From Microbacterium pygmaeum (GTDB lineage Bacteria; Actinomycetota; Actinomycetes; Actinomycetales; Microbacteriaceae): DNA of 64,000 nt. Under the pieces are notes generated by a model that made no database searches, had not been told where the DNA came from, and saw only the letters and a list, made by a program, of their open reading frames with translations. Position 1 is the first letter of the stretch. The number at the start of each line of letters is the position of its first letter. Positions 1 to 15,104 of this stretch are shown here, in pieces. The position numbers and the translations under genes are program-made. The DNA lies in the NCBI RefSeq assembly GCF_900100885.1, contig NZ_LT629692.1:2790001-2854000 (forward strand), given 5' to 3'.

Positions 1-163
1 CGCCCTGCGCCAGGATCATCACCGGCACCGTCGTGACCAGCAGCAGCTCCAGCACGCGCGGCTTGGTCAGCGCGACGTAGGCGCGGATCGTCCGGCCGAG
101 CGAACGCGGTCGTGTCGCGTCTGCCGCGAGCGAGCCGACCCCCGAGCTCATCGTGGTGTCCAT
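1..163 (-). CDS. ctaB: Protoheme IX farnesyltransferase (heme O synthase), N-terminal part only
   Basis: Only the first 54 codons lie in the window; the gene runs off the left edge. The reverse strand reads [12 protein letters not shown], a short polar lead, then [19 protein letters not shown], the first membrane helix of the UbiA prenyltransferase family, in which the TKPRV..LLLVTT signature is typical of CtaB. The enzyme farnesylates heme B to heme O in the membrane for the aa3 oxidase, matching ctaC/D/E/F further along. It is divergent from tkt, the usual actinobacterial arrangement. Start chosen at ATG 163; the in-frame ATG at 151 is an alternative. Confidence 0.88.
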   Translation of the reverse strand, partial: MDTTMSSGVGSLAADATRPRSLGRTIRAYVALTKPRVLELLLVTTVPVMILAQG

Positions 164-247
164 CGCCCCCCGTTTCAGCATTCCGACAGCCTTCCGAGTC
201 TATGGCATCGGGCCGGCTCTCCCGGTTCGCCGGAGGGGTCCGGGGTG

Positions 248-276
248 ATCATCCACGCACCGTCATACGAGGTCAA
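248..276 (-). promoter_or_regulatory. Candidate ctaB promoter
   Basis: On the minus strand TTGACC (276-271) is followed after 17 bp by GATGAT (253-248), a fair sigma70-type pair directed toward ctaB about 85 nt downstream. Sequence match only. Confidence 0.4.
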
Positions 277-304
277 CCATGGTCGGCGAAGAGGACGGCT
301 TCGC

Positions 305-310
305 TATGCT
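305..310 (+). promoter_or_regulatory. Possible tkt -10 element
   Basis: TATGCT sits about 90 nt before the tkt GTG in the tkt-ctaB divergent gap and fits the TANNNT -10 pattern used elsewhere in this window. No convincing -35 is visible. Confidence 0.3.
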
Positions 311-399
311 GAGAGGACACGCGCGCCCTGCGCGGACTGCTCCCGAACGGTGACGCGGTCCATGTCTTCGGGTGCACTCCCTCTGAGAAAGGCGGCCCG

Positions 400-2495
<2,096 letters not shown>

Positions 2496-2499
<4 letters not shown>

Positions 2500-3617
2500 G
2501 CACCCCCACCGCACAGCTGGTCGCCGACGGCGTCAGCATCTGGCTGGACGACCTCTCCCGCCAGCGCATCATCTCCGGGAACCTCGCCGACCTGATCGCG
2601 ACGCGCAACGTCAGCGGCGTCACGACCAACCCGACGATCTTCGCCGGCGCGCTCAGCAAGGGCGAAGCGTACGAGGGTCAGGTCGCGGTCCTCGCCGGCA
2701 AGGGCGCCACGGCCGACGAGGCGATCTTCGAGATCACCACCGACGACGTCCGCGCGGCATCCGACGTGTTCCGCCCCGTCTACGACGAGACGAAGGGCGT
2801 GGACGGCCGTGTGTCGATCGAGGTCTCGCCCGATCTCGCGCACGACACCGAGGCCACCATCGCGCAGGCGAAGGACCTCGCCGCTCGCGTGGACCGCCCC
2901 AACGTGTTGATCAAGATCCCCGCCACCAAGGCCGGGCTCCCCGCGATCACCGAGGTCATCGGCTCCGGCATCTCGGTGAACGTGACTCTCATCTTCAGTC
3001 TGGAGCGCTACGCCGAGGTCATCGACGCGTACCTCGCCGGCCTCGAGCAGGCGGCCGCGGCAGGCCACGACCTCGCCGACATCCACTCGGTCGCCTCGTT
3101 CTTCGTCTCCCGCGTGGACACCGAGGTCGACAAGCGCCTGACCGTGCTCGGCGGCGACGCGGAGAAGCTCAAGAGCCGCTCCGGCGTGGAGAACGCCCGC
3201 CTGGCCTACGAGCTGTTCGAGCAGAAGTTCGCCGAACAGCGCGCCCAGGACCTCGTCGCCAAGGGCGCGAACGTGCAGCGCCCGCTGTGGGCCTCGACCG
3301 GCGTCAAGGATCCGGCGCTGCCGGACACGCTCTACGTGACCGAGCTCGACGCGCCCGGCACTGTGAACACGATGCCCGAGAAGACGCTCGAGGCCACCTT
3401 CGACCACGCCGTCGTCGAGGGCGACCAGGTCACCGGCCGGTACGCCGAGGCGCACGCGTACTTCGACAGCCTGCGCGACGCGGGCGTCGACTTCGCCGAT
3501 GTCACCCAGGTGCTCGAGGACGAAGGCGTGGAGAAGTTCATCGCGTCCTGGCACGAGCTGCAGGAGACCGTGGCCAACGCGCTCGAGGCTGCGAAGGCAG
3601 CGGAGAGCGCTCGATGA
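2496..3617 (+). CDS. tal: Transaldolase
   Basis: Moves a dihydroxyacetone unit between sedoheptulose 7-phosphate and glyceraldehyde 3-phosphate in the non-oxidative pentose-phosphate branch. The 373-residue length fits the actinobacterial transaldolase type. VTTNPTIF near residue 45 is the family N-terminal signature. The Schiff-base lysine is in NVLIKIPAT at about K140. The start ATG 2496 overlaps the tkt stop by 4 nt and has AAGGAGAA upstream; the open frame extends further 5' only inside tkt. Its stop overlaps the pgi start (ATGA), so the three genes are translationally coupled. Confidence 0.96.
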
Positions 3618-5236
3618 GCTTCGACATCCATCTCACCGGCCACGTGAAGGCGGTGGTCCACGAGACGCTTCCCGGCCTGATCGCCGACCTCGTGGCATCC
3701 GGCATCACGGCCGGCGACTCGTCCCTGTGGGGCGAGGCGGCAGAGGCGGAGGCCGCGCAGCGGCTGGGCTGGGTGCAGGCGGTGTCGGTGTCGCGCCCAC
3801 TGGTCCCCGAGATCGAGGCGCTGCGCGCCGATCTCGTCGCCCGGGGTCTGACCCGCATCGTCCTGGCGGGCATGGGCGGTTCCTCGCTCGCCCCGGAGGT
3901 GATCGCGCAGACCTCCGGTATTCCCCTCGTGATCCTCGATTCGACCGCACCAGGTCAGGTGCTGGCGGCATTGGACGGCGACCCCGAGGCCGGCGGCCTC
4001 GAGCAGACCGTCCTGGTGGTCTCGTCGAAGTCCGGTTCCACGGTCGAGACCGACTCGGCCAAGCGCGCCTTCGAGGCCGCTTTCCGGGACCTCGGCATCG
4101 ACCCCGCTGAGCGCATCGTCGTCGTCACCGACCCGGGCTCGCCGCTGGATGCCTCGGCCCGGGCGGACGGATACCGGGTGTTCAACGCCGACCCGACGGT
4201 CGGCGGCCGCTATTCCGCCCTCACGGCCTTCGGCCTGGTTCCCACGGGCCTGGCCGGCGTCGACATCTCGGAACTCCTCGACGAAGCCGACGCGACCCTG
4301 CTCGAAGTGGCGATCGACAGCCCGGAGAACCCGGCGCTGGTGCTGGCGGCGGCGATCGCCGGCGGCGCACCGCGCCGCGACAAGCTCGGCCTGGTCACCG
4401 ACGGCACGCACATCATCGGGCTGCCCGACTGGATCGAGCAGCTCGTCGCCGAGTCCACCGGCAAGGACGGCACCGGCATCCTGCCCGTCGTCCTCCTGCC
4501 CGTCTCCCCCGAGCTGGAGACCAAGCCGGCTGATCTGCAGATCGTGCGCCTGGTCGACGAGGCCGCCCGTTTCCACCTCTTCGAGCACCACGAGGGCGAG
4601 GTGCTGATCAGCGGCTCGCTCGGCGCCCAGCTGGTGGTGTGGGAGTATGCGACGGCCATCGCGGGGCGGATGCTGGGGATCGACCCATTCGACCAGCCCG
4701 ACGTCGAATCGGCGAAGGTCGCCACGCGCGGTCTGCTCGAGGCGCGTCCGGAGCCCACCGCGCCGGCGTTCGTCCTCGACGGCGTCGAGGTGCGCGTGTC
4801 GGATCCGGCACTGGCCGCCGACGGCACGGTCGCCGGGGTCCTGGACGCACTGTGGTCGCGGCTTCCCGCCGACGGGTACGTGTCGGTCCAGGCGTACGTC
4901 GACCGGCTGCGCCTGCCGCAGCTGCAGGGCCTGCGCGAGCTCGTCGCCGCCGATTCGGGACGCCCCGCCACGTTCGGGTGGGGTCCGCGCTTCCTCCACT
5001 CGACAGGACAGTTCCATAAGGGCGGCCCGGCAGTGGGCGTCTTCCTGCAGATCCTCGAGCGCACCGACATCGACCTCGAGATCCCCGGTCGACCGTTCAC
5101 CTTCGGGCAGCTCATCGACGCGCAGGCCGCCGGCGATGCCGCCGTCCTCGCGGACGGGCACGGACGCCCCGTGGTCACCCTCACGCTCACCGATCCCCAG
5201 GCCGAGGTGCTCACGCTCTTCGAAGCCGCCCAATAG
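3614..5236 (+). CDS. pgi: Glucose-6-phosphate isomerase
   Basis: Interconverts glucose 6-phosphate and fructose 6-phosphate. It belongs to the shorter-signature actinobacterial form (540 residues) found in this operon. The sugar-isomerase (SIS) fold is marked by [13 protein letters not shown] at about residues 85-97 and by the phosphate-binding [10 protein letters not shown] at about 137-146. [11 protein letters not shown] near residue 462 is a conserved C-terminal active-site region. The start ATG 3614 overlaps the tal stop. Being between tal and zwf, it feeds or drains the glucose 6-phosphate pool used by Zwf. Confidence 0.93.
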   Translation: MSFDIHLTGHVKAVVHETLPGLIADLVASGITAGDSSLWGEAAEAEAAQRLGWVQAVSVSRPLVPEIEALRADLVARGLTRIVLAGMGGSSLAPEVIAQTSGIPLVILDSTAPGQVLAALDGDPEAGGLEQTVLVVSSKSGSTVETDSAKRAFEAAFRDLGIDPAERIVVVTDPGSPLDASARADGYRVFNADPTVGGRYSALTAFGLVPTGLAGVDISELLDEADATLLEVAIDSPENPALVLAAAIAGGAPRRDKLGLVTDGTHIIGLPDWIEQLVAESTGKDGTGILPVVLLPVSPELETKPADLQIVRLVDEAARFHLFEHHEGEVLISGSLGAQLVVWEYATAIAGRMLGIDPFDQPDVESAKVATRGLLEARPEPTAPAFVLDGVEVRVSDPALAADGTVAGVLDALWSRLPADGYVSVQAYVDRLRLPQLQGLRELVAADSGRPATFGWGPRFLHSTGQFHKGGPAVGVFLQILERTDIDLEIPGRPFTFGQLIDAQAAGDAAVLADGHGRPVVTLTLTDPQAEVLTLFEAAQ

Positions 5237-5249
5237 GAGCCGCCATCAT

Positions 5250-6800
5250 ATGACCGTCGAGATCTCGCGGGGGCACAATCCGCTGCGCGACCCGGAGGAT
5301 CACCGCCTCAACCGCATCGCCGGTCCGAGCGCCCTGGTCATCTTCGGTGTCACGGGAGACCTCTCCCGCAAGAAGCTCATGCCCGCCGTCTACGACTTGG
5401 CCAACCGCGGCCTGTTGCCGCCCGGATTCGCGCTGGTCGGATTCGCACGCCGCGACTGGGAGGATCAGGATTTCGCCGAGGTCGTCAAGGAGGCCGTCCA
5501 GCAGCACTCCCGGACGGAGTTCCGCGACGAGACCTGGCAGCAGCTGCTGCAGGGCATCCGCTTCGTCTCCGGCGAGTTCGGCGACCTCGACGCGTTCAAG
5601 CGACTCCGCGAGACCGTGGAGAAGCTCGACGTCGAACGCGGGACCATGGGCAACCATGCGTACTACCTGTCGATCCCGCCGAAGGACTTCGCGATCGTCG
5701 CGGAGCAGCTGAAGAACTCCGGTCTGGTGGATGAGACGGCCGATCAGCCCGATCGCTGGCGGCGCGTGGTGATCGAGAAGCCCTTCGGCCACGACCTCGA
5801 CTCGGCCCGGGAACTCAACGACGCGCTGCGCTCGGCGTTCCCGACGGATTCGATCTTCCGCATCGATCACTACCTCGGCAAGGAGACGGTGCAGAACATC
5901 CTGGCGCTGCGCTTCGCCAACGAGCTGTACGAGCCGATCTGGAACCGCAATTACGTCGATCACGTGCAGATCACGATGGCTGAGGACATCGGCGTCGGCG
6001 GTCGTGCCGGCTACTACGACGGCATCGGTGCGGCGCGCGACGTCATCCAGAACCACCTCTTGCAGCTGCTCGCCCTCACCGCGATGGAAGAGCCGATCTC
6101 GTTCGATGCGGCCAACCTCCGGGCGGAGAAGGAGAAGGTCCTGGCCGCCGTCACCCTCCCTGAGGACCTCGCGCGCTCGACCGCGCGAGGTCAGTACGCC
6201 GGCGGATGGCAGGGCGGCGAGAAAGTCCTCGGCTTCCTCGAGGAGGACGGGATGAACCCGAAGTCCACGACTGAGACGTATGCGGCCATCACGCTCGAGA
6301 TCAACACCCGCCGCTGGGCGGGCGTTCCGTTCTATCTGCGCACCGGGAAGCGCCTCGGCCGCCGCGTCACCGAGATCGCCGTCGTGTTCAAGCGGGCACC
6401 CGAGCTGCTGTTCTCGCGGAACCAGACTTCGGGTCAGGGCCAGAACGCCCTCGTGATCCGCGTGCAGCCGGATGAGGGTGTCACGATCCGCTTCGGCTCG
6501 AAGGTGCCCGGTGCCGGCGCGCAGGTGCGGGACGTCACGATGGACTTCGGCTACGGCCACGCCTTCACCGAGGCCAGCCCCGAGGCCTACGAACGCCTCA
6601 TCCTGGACGTGCTCCTCGGCGACCCGCCCCTGTTCCCCCGGCATGAGGAGGTCGAGCTCTCCTGGAAGATCCTCGATCCGATCGAGGAGTTCTGGACGCA
6701 GCAGGGCGGACCCCTGGAACAGTATTCACCCGGGTCGTGGGGCCCGGCGTCGGCGGACGAGATGCTCGCCCGCGACGGCCGCACCTGGAGGCGTCCATGA
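5250..6800 (+). CDS. zwf: Glucose-6-phosphate 1-dehydrogenase
   Basis: First, NADPH-producing step of the oxidative pentose-phosphate pathway. Its 516 residues include an N-terminal Rossmann NADP site, [14 protein letters not shown], near residue 32. The substrate/active-site signature RIDHYLGKE is at about 204-212, with the usual catalytic His and Lys present. The start ATG 5250 has AGGAG 9 nt upstream; the longer open frame is a pgi shadow. It lies 13 nt after pgi and its stop overlaps the opcA start. The neighbouring OpcA is needed for its assembly or activity in actinobacteria and cyanobacteria. Confidence 0.97.
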   Translation: MTVEISRGHNPLRDPEDHRLNRIAGPSALVIFGVTGDLSRKKLMPAVYDLANRGLLPPGFALVGFARRDWEDQDFAEVVKEAVQQHSRTEFRDETWQQLLQGIRFVSGEFGDLDAFKRLRETVEKLDVERGTMGNHAYYLSIPPKDFAIVAEQLKNSGLVDETADQPDRWRRVVIEKPFGHDLDSARELNDALRSAFPTDSIFRIDHYLGKETVQNILALRFANELYEPIWNRNYVDHVQITMAEDIGVGGRAGYYDGIGAARDVIQNHLLQLLALTAMEEPISFDAANLRAEKEKVLAAVTLPEDLARSTARGQYAGGWQGGEKVLGFLEEDGMNPKSTTETYAAITLEINTRRWAGVPFYLRTGKRLGRRVTEIAVVFKRAPELLFSRNQTSGQGQNALVIRVQPDEGVTIRFGSKVPGAGAQVRDVTMDFGYGHAFTEASPEAYERLILDVLLGDPPLFPRHEEVELSWKILDPIEEFWTQQGGPLEQYSPGSWGPASADEMLARDGRTWRRP

Positions 6801-7753
6801 TCGTCGATCTGCCCGACACGAACGTCAGCAAGATCTCGCGCGCGCTGGTCAGCGTGCGCGAAGAAGGCGGCGCGGTCGCGCTCGGCCGTGTGCTCACCCT
6901 GATCATCCTGACGCGCGAAGGCGCCATGGAAGAGGTCATCGAAGCGGCGAACGACGCCTCGCGCGAGCACCCGATGCGCGTCATCGTCGTGATGCTCGAC
7001 ACGAAGGACACCGAGGATGCCCGGCTGGACGCGCAGATCCGCGTCGGCGGCGACGCGGGTGCCAGTGAGGTCGTCACGCTGCGCGTCTACGGTCAGGCGG
7101 GCGACTCGAATCTCGAGAGCCTGGTCACCGGGCTGCTGCTGCCCGACGCTCCCGTCGTGGTGTGGTGGCCGAACAAGACGCCGAAGAACCCTGCGAAGAC
7201 CTCGATCGGCAAGATCGCCCAGCGGCGGATCACCGACGCGGCGACCAAGGCCGACCCCTCCGCGTGGGTCGCGGGGCTCGGCGACCAGTACTCCCCCGGT
7301 GACACCGATCTGGCCTGGACGCGGCTGACGCGCTGGCGCGAGCAGCTCGCCGCGATCCTCGACCAGCCGCCCTACGAGCCAGTCCGCTCCGTCCGCGTCC
7401 GCGGCGCCTCCGACTCCCCGTCGACGGCGCTGCTGGCGGCGTGGCTGCGCCTCGCCCTGGACGTCCCCGTGGACTGGGGCTACCTGGACGCTGAGGAGTG
7501 GCCGCACGGCATCAAGTCCGTGACGCTCGTCCGCGACAGCGGAGAGGTGCGCCTGGAGCGTCCGAGTCCTGCGGTCGCGGTGCTGACCCAGCCCGGCCAG
7601 CCCGTCCACGACCTCGCATTCCCGCGCCGCACCCTGCGCGAATGCCTCGCGGAGGAGCTCCGGCGACTCGATCCGGACGTCCTGTATGGTCGAGTGATCA
7701 CCGAGGGCTGGGAGCTCTTGGGCCCACCGGCGACGCAGGAGACGCATGGCTGA
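6797..7753 (+). CDS. opcA: Glucose-6-phosphate dehydrogenase assembly protein OpcA
   Basis: OpcA-family protein of 318 residues that promotes oligomerisation and activation of G6PDH. It has no enzymatic motif. The recognisable features are an N-terminal alpha/beta domain with MRVIVVMLD and a conserved LLPDAPVVVWWP segment at about residues 115-126. A C-terminal domain ends in LYGRVITEGWELL. The start ATG 6797 overlaps the zwf stop (ATGA), and its last 8 nt overlap pgl. The zwf-opcA-pgl order is standard for actinobacteria. Confidence 0.95.
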   Translation: MIVDLPDTNVSKISRALVSVREEGGAVALGRVLTLIILTREGAMEEVIEAANDASREHPMRVIVVMLDTKDTEDARLDAQIRVGGDAGASEVVTLRVYGQAGDSNLESLVTGLLLPDAPVVVWWPNKTPKNPAKTSIGKIAQRRITDAATKADPSAWVAGLGDQYSPGDTDLAWTRLTRWREQLAAILDQPPYEPVRSVRVRGASDSPSTALLAAWLRLALDVPVDWGYLDAEEWPHGIKSVTLVRDSGEVRLERPSPAVAVLTQPGQPVHDLAFPRRTLRECLAEELRRLDPDVLYGRVITEGWELLGPPATQETHG

Positions 7754-8522
7754 GTTCACCATCGAGAAGCGGGTCGTGATCAGTTCGGATCCCGCTGCTC
7801 TGGCGGACTCGGTCGCCGTTCGGTTTCTGCACAGGGTCGCCAAGCGAACCGCTGCGGGCAATGACATGCACGTCTCCCTCACCGGTGGGTGGATGGCCGC
7901 GGCGGTGCTCGCCGCGATCGCCGCGCACCCCCGCCGCGACCGCGTCGACTGGTCACGCGTGCACTTCTGGTGGAGTGATGACCGGTTCGTCGCACGCGGC
8001 GACGCGGAGCGCAACGAGAAGCAGGCGCGCGAGGCACTGCTGGATGCCCTCCCGGGTGCGCACACGCACGCCATCGCGGCCAGCGATGACGGGATCGATC
8101 TGGATGCCGCGGCCGCGCGGTACGCGGCCGAGTTGGCGCAGCATCCACAGGTCGACGGCACGCCGTGGCCCTCGTTCGACATCTGCTTCCTCGGCGTCGG
8201 GCCGGATGGCCACATCGCCTCGCTCTTCCCGGACCGACCCGAGATCCTGGTCACCGATCGCGCGGCGGTCGCCGTGCGCGACTCACCGAAGCCACCGCCG
8301 GATCGCATCACACTGACGCGGCCCGTGATCAACGGGTCGAAGCGGGTCTGGCTCGTGCTGGCCGGCGCCGACAAGGCGGCGCCCCTCGGGCTCGCCCTCG
8401 CGGGCGCCAGCTACGCGACAGTGCCGGCAGCCGGCGCGAAGGGTCGCAAGCGCACCGTCTTCTTCGTCGACGATGCGGCCGCGGCGCAGGTCCCGCCGGA
8501 GCTCATCGACGGGGAATACTGA
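7746..8522 (+). CDS. pgl: 6-phosphogluconolactonase
   Basis: Hydrolyses 6-phosphoglucono-lactone, the second oxidative pentose-phosphate step. The 258 residues belong to the NagB/DevB-type fold: HVSLTGGW near residue 40, HFWWSDDRFV near residue 75, and FLGVGPDGHIASLFP near residue 148, the diagnostic phosphogluconolactonase motif. The start ATG 7746 has CAGGAGACGC in front and overlaps the end of opcA by 8 nt. It is the last gene of the operon; a strong palindromic terminator follows at 8561-8590. Confidence 0.95.
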   Translation: MAEFTIEKRVVISSDPAALADSVAVRFLHRVAKRTAAGNDMHVSLTGGWMAAAVLAAIAAHPRRDRVDWSRVHFWWSDDRFVARGDAERNEKQAREALLDALPGAHTHAIAASDDGIDLDAAAARYAAELAQHPQVDGTPWPSFDICFLGVGPDGHIASLFPDRPEILVTDRAAVAVRDSPKPPPDRITLTRPVINGSKRVWLVLAGADKAAPLGLALAGASYATVPAAGAKGRKRTVFFVDDAAAAQVPPELIDGEY

Positions 8523-8560
8523 GCCGTTCGGGCGCGCAACGAGATCGCGGCTACGAACGG

Positions 8561-8590
8561 GAAAAGCGGATGCCGCGGCATCCGCTTTTC
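8561..8590. terminator. Bidirectional terminator between pgl and rbpA
   Basis: A perfect 30-bp palindrome: arms GAAAAGCGGATGCC and GGCATCCGCTTTTC around a central GC. The A/T flanks give a U-tract on either strand, so it can end both the plus-strand pentose-phosphate operon and the minus-strand glycolysis/rbpA operon. Its core contains the over-represented CCGCGGCATCC word in both orientations. Confidence 0.88.
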
Positions 8591-8601
8591 TCAGTTCTCG
8601 G

Positions 8602-8958
8602 TCACTCGAGCCCGCGGCGCTCCCGCAGCTGCTTGAGGGCGTCGTCCAGCAGGGTCTCGGCCTCTTCCTCAGTGCGCCGTTCCTTCACGTACGCGAGGTG
8701 GGTCTTGTACGGCTCGGCCTTGGCCAGCGCAGGCGGGTTCTGCTGGTCGCGCCCGGCTGGGAGCCCGGAGTGCGGTGAATCGATCGTGTCGGGGATCTCC
8801 TCGTCGGGGATGCCCGCGGCGAAGTAGCGCACCGTCTCGTTGCCCAACGCATCCCAGTACGAGACTGCGATGCGCTCGGCGTGGAATCCGTGGTCCTGCT
8901 CGCCCATCGGCCCGGCACCGACACGAGTGCCGCGGATCGCGTTGCCTCCGGTTGCCAT
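8602..8958 (-). CDS. rbpA: RNA polymerase-binding protein RbpA
   Basis: Actinobacteria-specific transcription factor that binds group 1/2 sigma factors and RNA polymerase and stabilises the open complex. It has 118 residues, the usual length. Family landmarks are GNAIRGTRVGAGPMGE at residues 5-20 (the basic-linker/core region), then SYWDALGNETVRYF and the C-terminal sigma-interaction helix with THLAYVKERRTEEEAE. The ATG overlaps the secG stop (ATGA), placing it last in the gap-pgk-tpiA-secG-rbpA series. The core domain has the non-Zn layout common in this family. Confidence 0.95.
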   Translation of the reverse strand: MATGGNAIRGTRVGAGPMGEQDHGFHAERIAVSYWDALGNETVRYFAAGIPDEEIPDTIDSPHSGLPAGRDQQNPPALAKAEPYKTHLAYVKERRTEEEAETLLDDALKQLRERRGLE

Positions 8959-9206
8959 CAGAGACCCTGGAACTTCGTGATCAGGCCGAGCGCGACGATC
9001 GACACGAACCAGGCGAGCGCGAGGATCACCGTGAACCGGTTGAGGTTGCGCTCTGCGAGCCCGGACGAGCCGAGTGCGGAGGTCATGCCGCCACCGAACA
9101 TGTCGGACAGGCCCCCACCGCGGCCTTTGTGGAGCAGGATGAGGAGGGTCAGCAGCAGGCTGGTGATGCCCAGGAGCACCTGCAGGACGAACTCGAGGAT
9201 CTGCAC
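8958..9206 (-). CDS. secG: Preprotein translocase subunit SecG
   Basis: Small accessory subunit of the SecYEG channel. The 82-residue product has two hydrophobic helices (about residues 2-22 and 58-77) separated by a glycine-rich loop, GRGGGLSDMFGGGM, which is diagnostic of SecG. The start is GTG 9206 (reads VQILEFVLQ), preceded by a GAAAGGCG-type ribosome-binding site; longer upstream frames are noise. The tpiA-secG order is conserved across actinobacteria and Firmicutes. Confidence 0.93.
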   Translation of the reverse strand: MQILEFVLQVLLGITSLLLTLLILLHKGRGGGLSDMFGGGMTSALGSSGLAERNLNRFTVILALAWFVSIVALGLITKFQGL

Positions 9207-9262
9207 AGATCTACGCCTTTCACCGCGCCGGAGGGGCGCACGATCTCCCAGTATAAGCGCGG

Positions 9263-10041
9263 TCAGACGCCGACATGCTTCTGATAGCGGATGATCGCCG
9301 CGAACTCGTCGACGACGAGGCTCGCACCACCCACCAGTGCGCCGTCGACGTCGGGCTCGCGCATGAAGCTCGCGACGTTGCCCGATTTCACGGAGCCGCC
9401 GTAGAGGACGCGCGTGCGGTCCGCGGCATCCTGTCCCAGCTTCTCGGCGATGACGGTGCGCAACGCGGCGCACACCTCCTGCGCCTGCTCGGGCGAGGCC
9501 ACCTGACCGGTGCCGATCGCCCACACCGGCTCGTAGGCCACGACGATGTCGGCGCCGGACGGCACGCCCTCCAGGGCGACTTCGAGTTGGCCGACGGAGA
9601 CGGCGGTGGGTCCGGACTCCTCGCGCTGCTCCAGCGTCTCGCCGACGCAGATCACGGGCACCAGCTCGTGACGCAGCGCCGCCTGGACCTTCGCGGCGAC
9701 GACCTCGTCAGTTTCATCGTGGTACTCGCGGCGCTCGGAGTGACCGATGATCACGTAGCCGCAGTTCAGCTTGGACAGGAACGCGCCCGAGATCTCGCCG
9801 GTGTACGCGCCTGCGTCGTGCGTGGACAGGTCCTGGGCGCCGAGTGAGAACGCGATCTTGTCCGCATCGATCAGCGTCTGAACCGTGCGGATGTCGGTGA
9901 ACGGCGGGAACACGGCGACCTCGACCGAGCCGACCTCGTGCTTGGCGTCCTTCAGCGCCCAGTGCAGCTTCTGCACGAACGCCACCGCCTGGAGGTGGTC
10001 CAGGTTCATCTTCCAGTTGCCCGCGATCAGCGGAACCCTGC

Positions 10042-10051
<10 letters not shown>
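9263..10051 (-). CDS. tpiA: Triose-phosphate isomerase
   Basis: Interconverts dihydroxyacetone phosphate and glyceraldehyde 3-phosphate. It is a 262-residue TIM barrel with the catalytic set visible: K14 in GNWKMN, H104 in IIGHSERR and E174 in AYEPVWAIGTG. The phosphate-binding GGSV loop is near residue 236. The start ATG 10049-10051 overlaps the pgk 3' end by 10 nt, indicating coupled translation. Confidence 0.97.
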
Positions 10052-11256
<1,205 letters not shown>

Positions 11257-11274
11257 GATGACCGCCGAGGGCCT

Positions 11275-13015
<1,741 letters not shown>

Positions 13016-13122
13016 ATTCTCTTCTTCCTGTCGGCGCTGCGCCGAGGTTCTCGGGCAGCGAGAATGACCTTTTCATCCTATCGACGAGCAACACCGCCAG
13101 CACGGGGTTGCTTCCCGATGGA

Positions 13123-14100
13123 TCAGTCTTCGGCGCCCACCGGAACGGCCGCTTCGGTGTCGGGGATGCCCTCCACCTCGGCCTTCTTGTCGGCCATCGC
13201 CAGCAGCCGACGGATGCGCCCTGCGACGGCATCCTTGGTCAGCGGAGGGTCGGCGTGGTGGCCGAGTTCGTCCAGGCTCGCATCGCGGTGGGCCAGACGC
13301 AGTTCGCCCGCTTCGCGCAGATGTTCGGGAACGTCCTCGCCCAGGATCTCCAGTGCCCGCTCCACTCGCGCGCACGCGGCCACAGCGGCCTGCGCCGAGC
13401 GACGGAGGTTGGCGTCGTCGAAGTTCACCAGGCGGTTCACGCCGGCGCGGACTTCGCGACGTTGACGCAGCTGGTCCCATTCCCCAGCTGCTCGCTGTGC
13501 GCCCATCTGGGCCAGGGCGGCGCGGATCGCCTCGCCCTCGCGGACGACCACCCGCGGGACCCCACGAACCTCCCGGGCCTTGGCCGGGATGCCGAGACGG
13601 TGCGCGGCGCCGACCAGCGCCATCGCCGCCTCGGGCGCGGGGCAGGTGATCTCCAGCGCCGCGGATCGACCGGGCTCGCTGAGCGTGCCTGCGGCCAGGA
13701 ATGCGCCACGCCAGATCGCTGCCAGGTCGGAGCGTGAGCCGGTGGTGAGCTTGTTCGGCAGACCGCGCACCGGACGACGACGCTGATCGAGCAGACCCGT
13801 CTGACGTGCGAGGGTCTCGCCGCCGTCGATGATCCGGACGGCGTAGTGGCTGCCGTTCCGGGCGCCCGAGCCCTGCACGTGCACCAGTTCCGGGCGGACC
13901 CCGTAGATCTCCATCACGTCGCGGGCGACGCGTCGGGCCAGGATGTCCGAGTCCAGTTCCGCCTCGACGGCGACCCGGTTGGCGATCGAGTGCAGACCTC
14001 CCGAGAACCGCAGCAACGCCGTCAGCTCCGCCACCCGAGCTGTGGGACTCGGGTCGCGTACGGAGGTCAGTTCGGCCTTCACGTCGGCGGTCAGCGACAC
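13123..14100 (-). CDS. whiA: Sporulation/cell-division regulator WhiA
   Basis: DNA-binding protein of the WhiA family (325 residues): N-terminal LAGLIDADG-like domain degenerate for nuclease activity, then a C-terminal helix-turn-helix. The segment [14 protein letters not shown], the FSGGLHSI region, [14 protein letters not shown] and the C-terminal [20 protein letters not shown] are characteristic. In Streptomyces it controls sporulation septation; in non-sporulating actinobacteria it is retained, with roles in growth. It lies 77 nt downstream of rapZ. The usual intervening yvcK gene is absent. Confidence 0.94.
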   Translation of the reverse strand: MSLTADVKAELTSVRDPSPTARVAELTALLRFSGGLHSIANRVAVEAELDSDILARRVARDVMEIYGVRPELVHVQGSGARNGSHYAVRIIDGGETLARQTGLLDQRRRPVRGLPNKLTTGSRSDLAAIWRGAFLAAGTLSEPGRSAALEITCPAPEAAMALVGAAHRLGIPAKAREVRGVPRVVVREGEAIRAALAQMGAQRAAGEWDQLRQRREVRAGVNRLVNFDDANLRRSAQAAVAACARVERALEILGEDVPEHLREAGELRLAHRDASLDELGHHADPPLTKDAVAGRIRRLLAMADKKAEVEGIPDTEAAVPVGAED

Positions 14101-14177
14101 GGATCTCCTTGCGTGTTTCGTGCGTTCTGCAGTCGACCTGCGGAACGAATCCCCGGCGAGGGGAACGAGGGTCCAGC

Positions 14178-15077
14178 CTACTCGCGACCCAGATCGCGAT
14201 GTTTCACACGGACGGCGACGCCGGGAAGGCTCGAGAGCCGATCGGCCAGTTCCCGGGCCATCACGACCGAGCGGTGCTTGCCGCCGGTGCAGCCGACGGC
14301 GATCACCGAATGTCGCTTGTTCTCGCGCTGGTAGCCGTCCAGAACCGGCGTGAGCGCCGCCGCGTACGCGTCGATGAATTCCGCAGCGCCCTGTTGGGCG
14401 AGCACGTACTCGCGAACCGCCGGGTCCTCGCCGGTCAGAGCGCGCAGCTCGTCGTTCCAGAACGGGTTGGGGAGGAACCGCATGTCGGCCACTGAATCGG
14501 CGTCCGGGGGAAGTCCGTACTTGAAGCCGAAGCTCATCAACGTGACCGTGTGCTTGGCGGCGTTCTCCGCGGAGAACATCTCGACCACCTGCGAGGCGAG
14601 CTGGTGGATGTTGAAGTTCGATGTGTCGACGATGACATCGGCGCTCTCGCGCACGACCGCCAGACGGTCGCGCTCGAGCCGTATCCCGTCCAGGATCGTC
14701 CCGTCGCCCTGCAGCGGATGCGGGCGTCGGACCGCCTCGAATCGGCGCACGAGGACCTCGTCGGATGCGTCGAGGAACATCACCCGCACCGGCCGGCCAC
14801 GGCGGAGCGCGCGCGTGATCTCCGGCAGCTCGGCGAACAGATCGCGTCCGCGGACGTCGACCACGACCGCCACCCGCGGGAGCGCGCTGGCCGCCAGTGC
14901 GGTCAGGTCCAGGAGGGGGCGCAGCATCTGCGGCGGCAGGTTGTCCACCACGTACCAGCCGAGATCTTCGAGCGCGTCGGCCGCGGTCGAGCGGCCGGCA
15001 CCGGACATCCCGGTGACGATCAGCACCTCACCGGTGGGATCGCTCGTCGCCGCAGCGCTGTCCTCAGCGTCGGTCAT
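14178..15077 (-). CDS. rapZ: RNase adapter / nucleotide-binding protein RapZ (YvcJ family)
   Basis: P-loop protein of about 299 residues. The Walker A is GMSGAGRST near residue 22 (ATP/GTP-binding). [19 protein letters not shown] and the C-terminal [13 protein letters not shown] metabolite-binding region are all family signatures. In Enterobacteria it regulates GlmZ RNA; in Gram-positives its exact role is less clear. I chose ATG 15077; an in-frame GTG at 15083 is also possible. A TAGGCT -10-like element (15105-15100) overlaps the uvrC stop, suggesting an internal promoter. Confidence 0.93.
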   Translation of the reverse strand: MTDAEDSAAATSDPTGEVLIVTGMSGAGRSTAADALEDLGWYVVDNLPPQMLRPLLDLTALAASALPRVAVVVDVRGRDLFAELPEITRALRRGRPVRVMFLDASDEVLVRRFEAVRRPHPLQGDGTILDGIRLERDRLAVVRESADVIVDTSNFNIHQLASQVVEMFSAENAAKHTVTLMSFGFKYGLPPDADSVADMRFLPNPFWNDELRALTGEDPAVREYVLAQQGAAEFIDAYAAALTPVLDGYQRENKRHSVIAVGCTGGKHRSVVMARELADRLSSLPGVAVRVKHRDLGRE

Positions 15078-15104
15078 GACCACCCCCGTCGTCCGGGTTT
15101 CAGC

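Noticed and set aside
14160..14175. CCCC-GGCGA-GGGG hairpin between whiA and rapZ
   Set aside because: Only 4 bp of stem and no U-tract; too weak to call a terminator.
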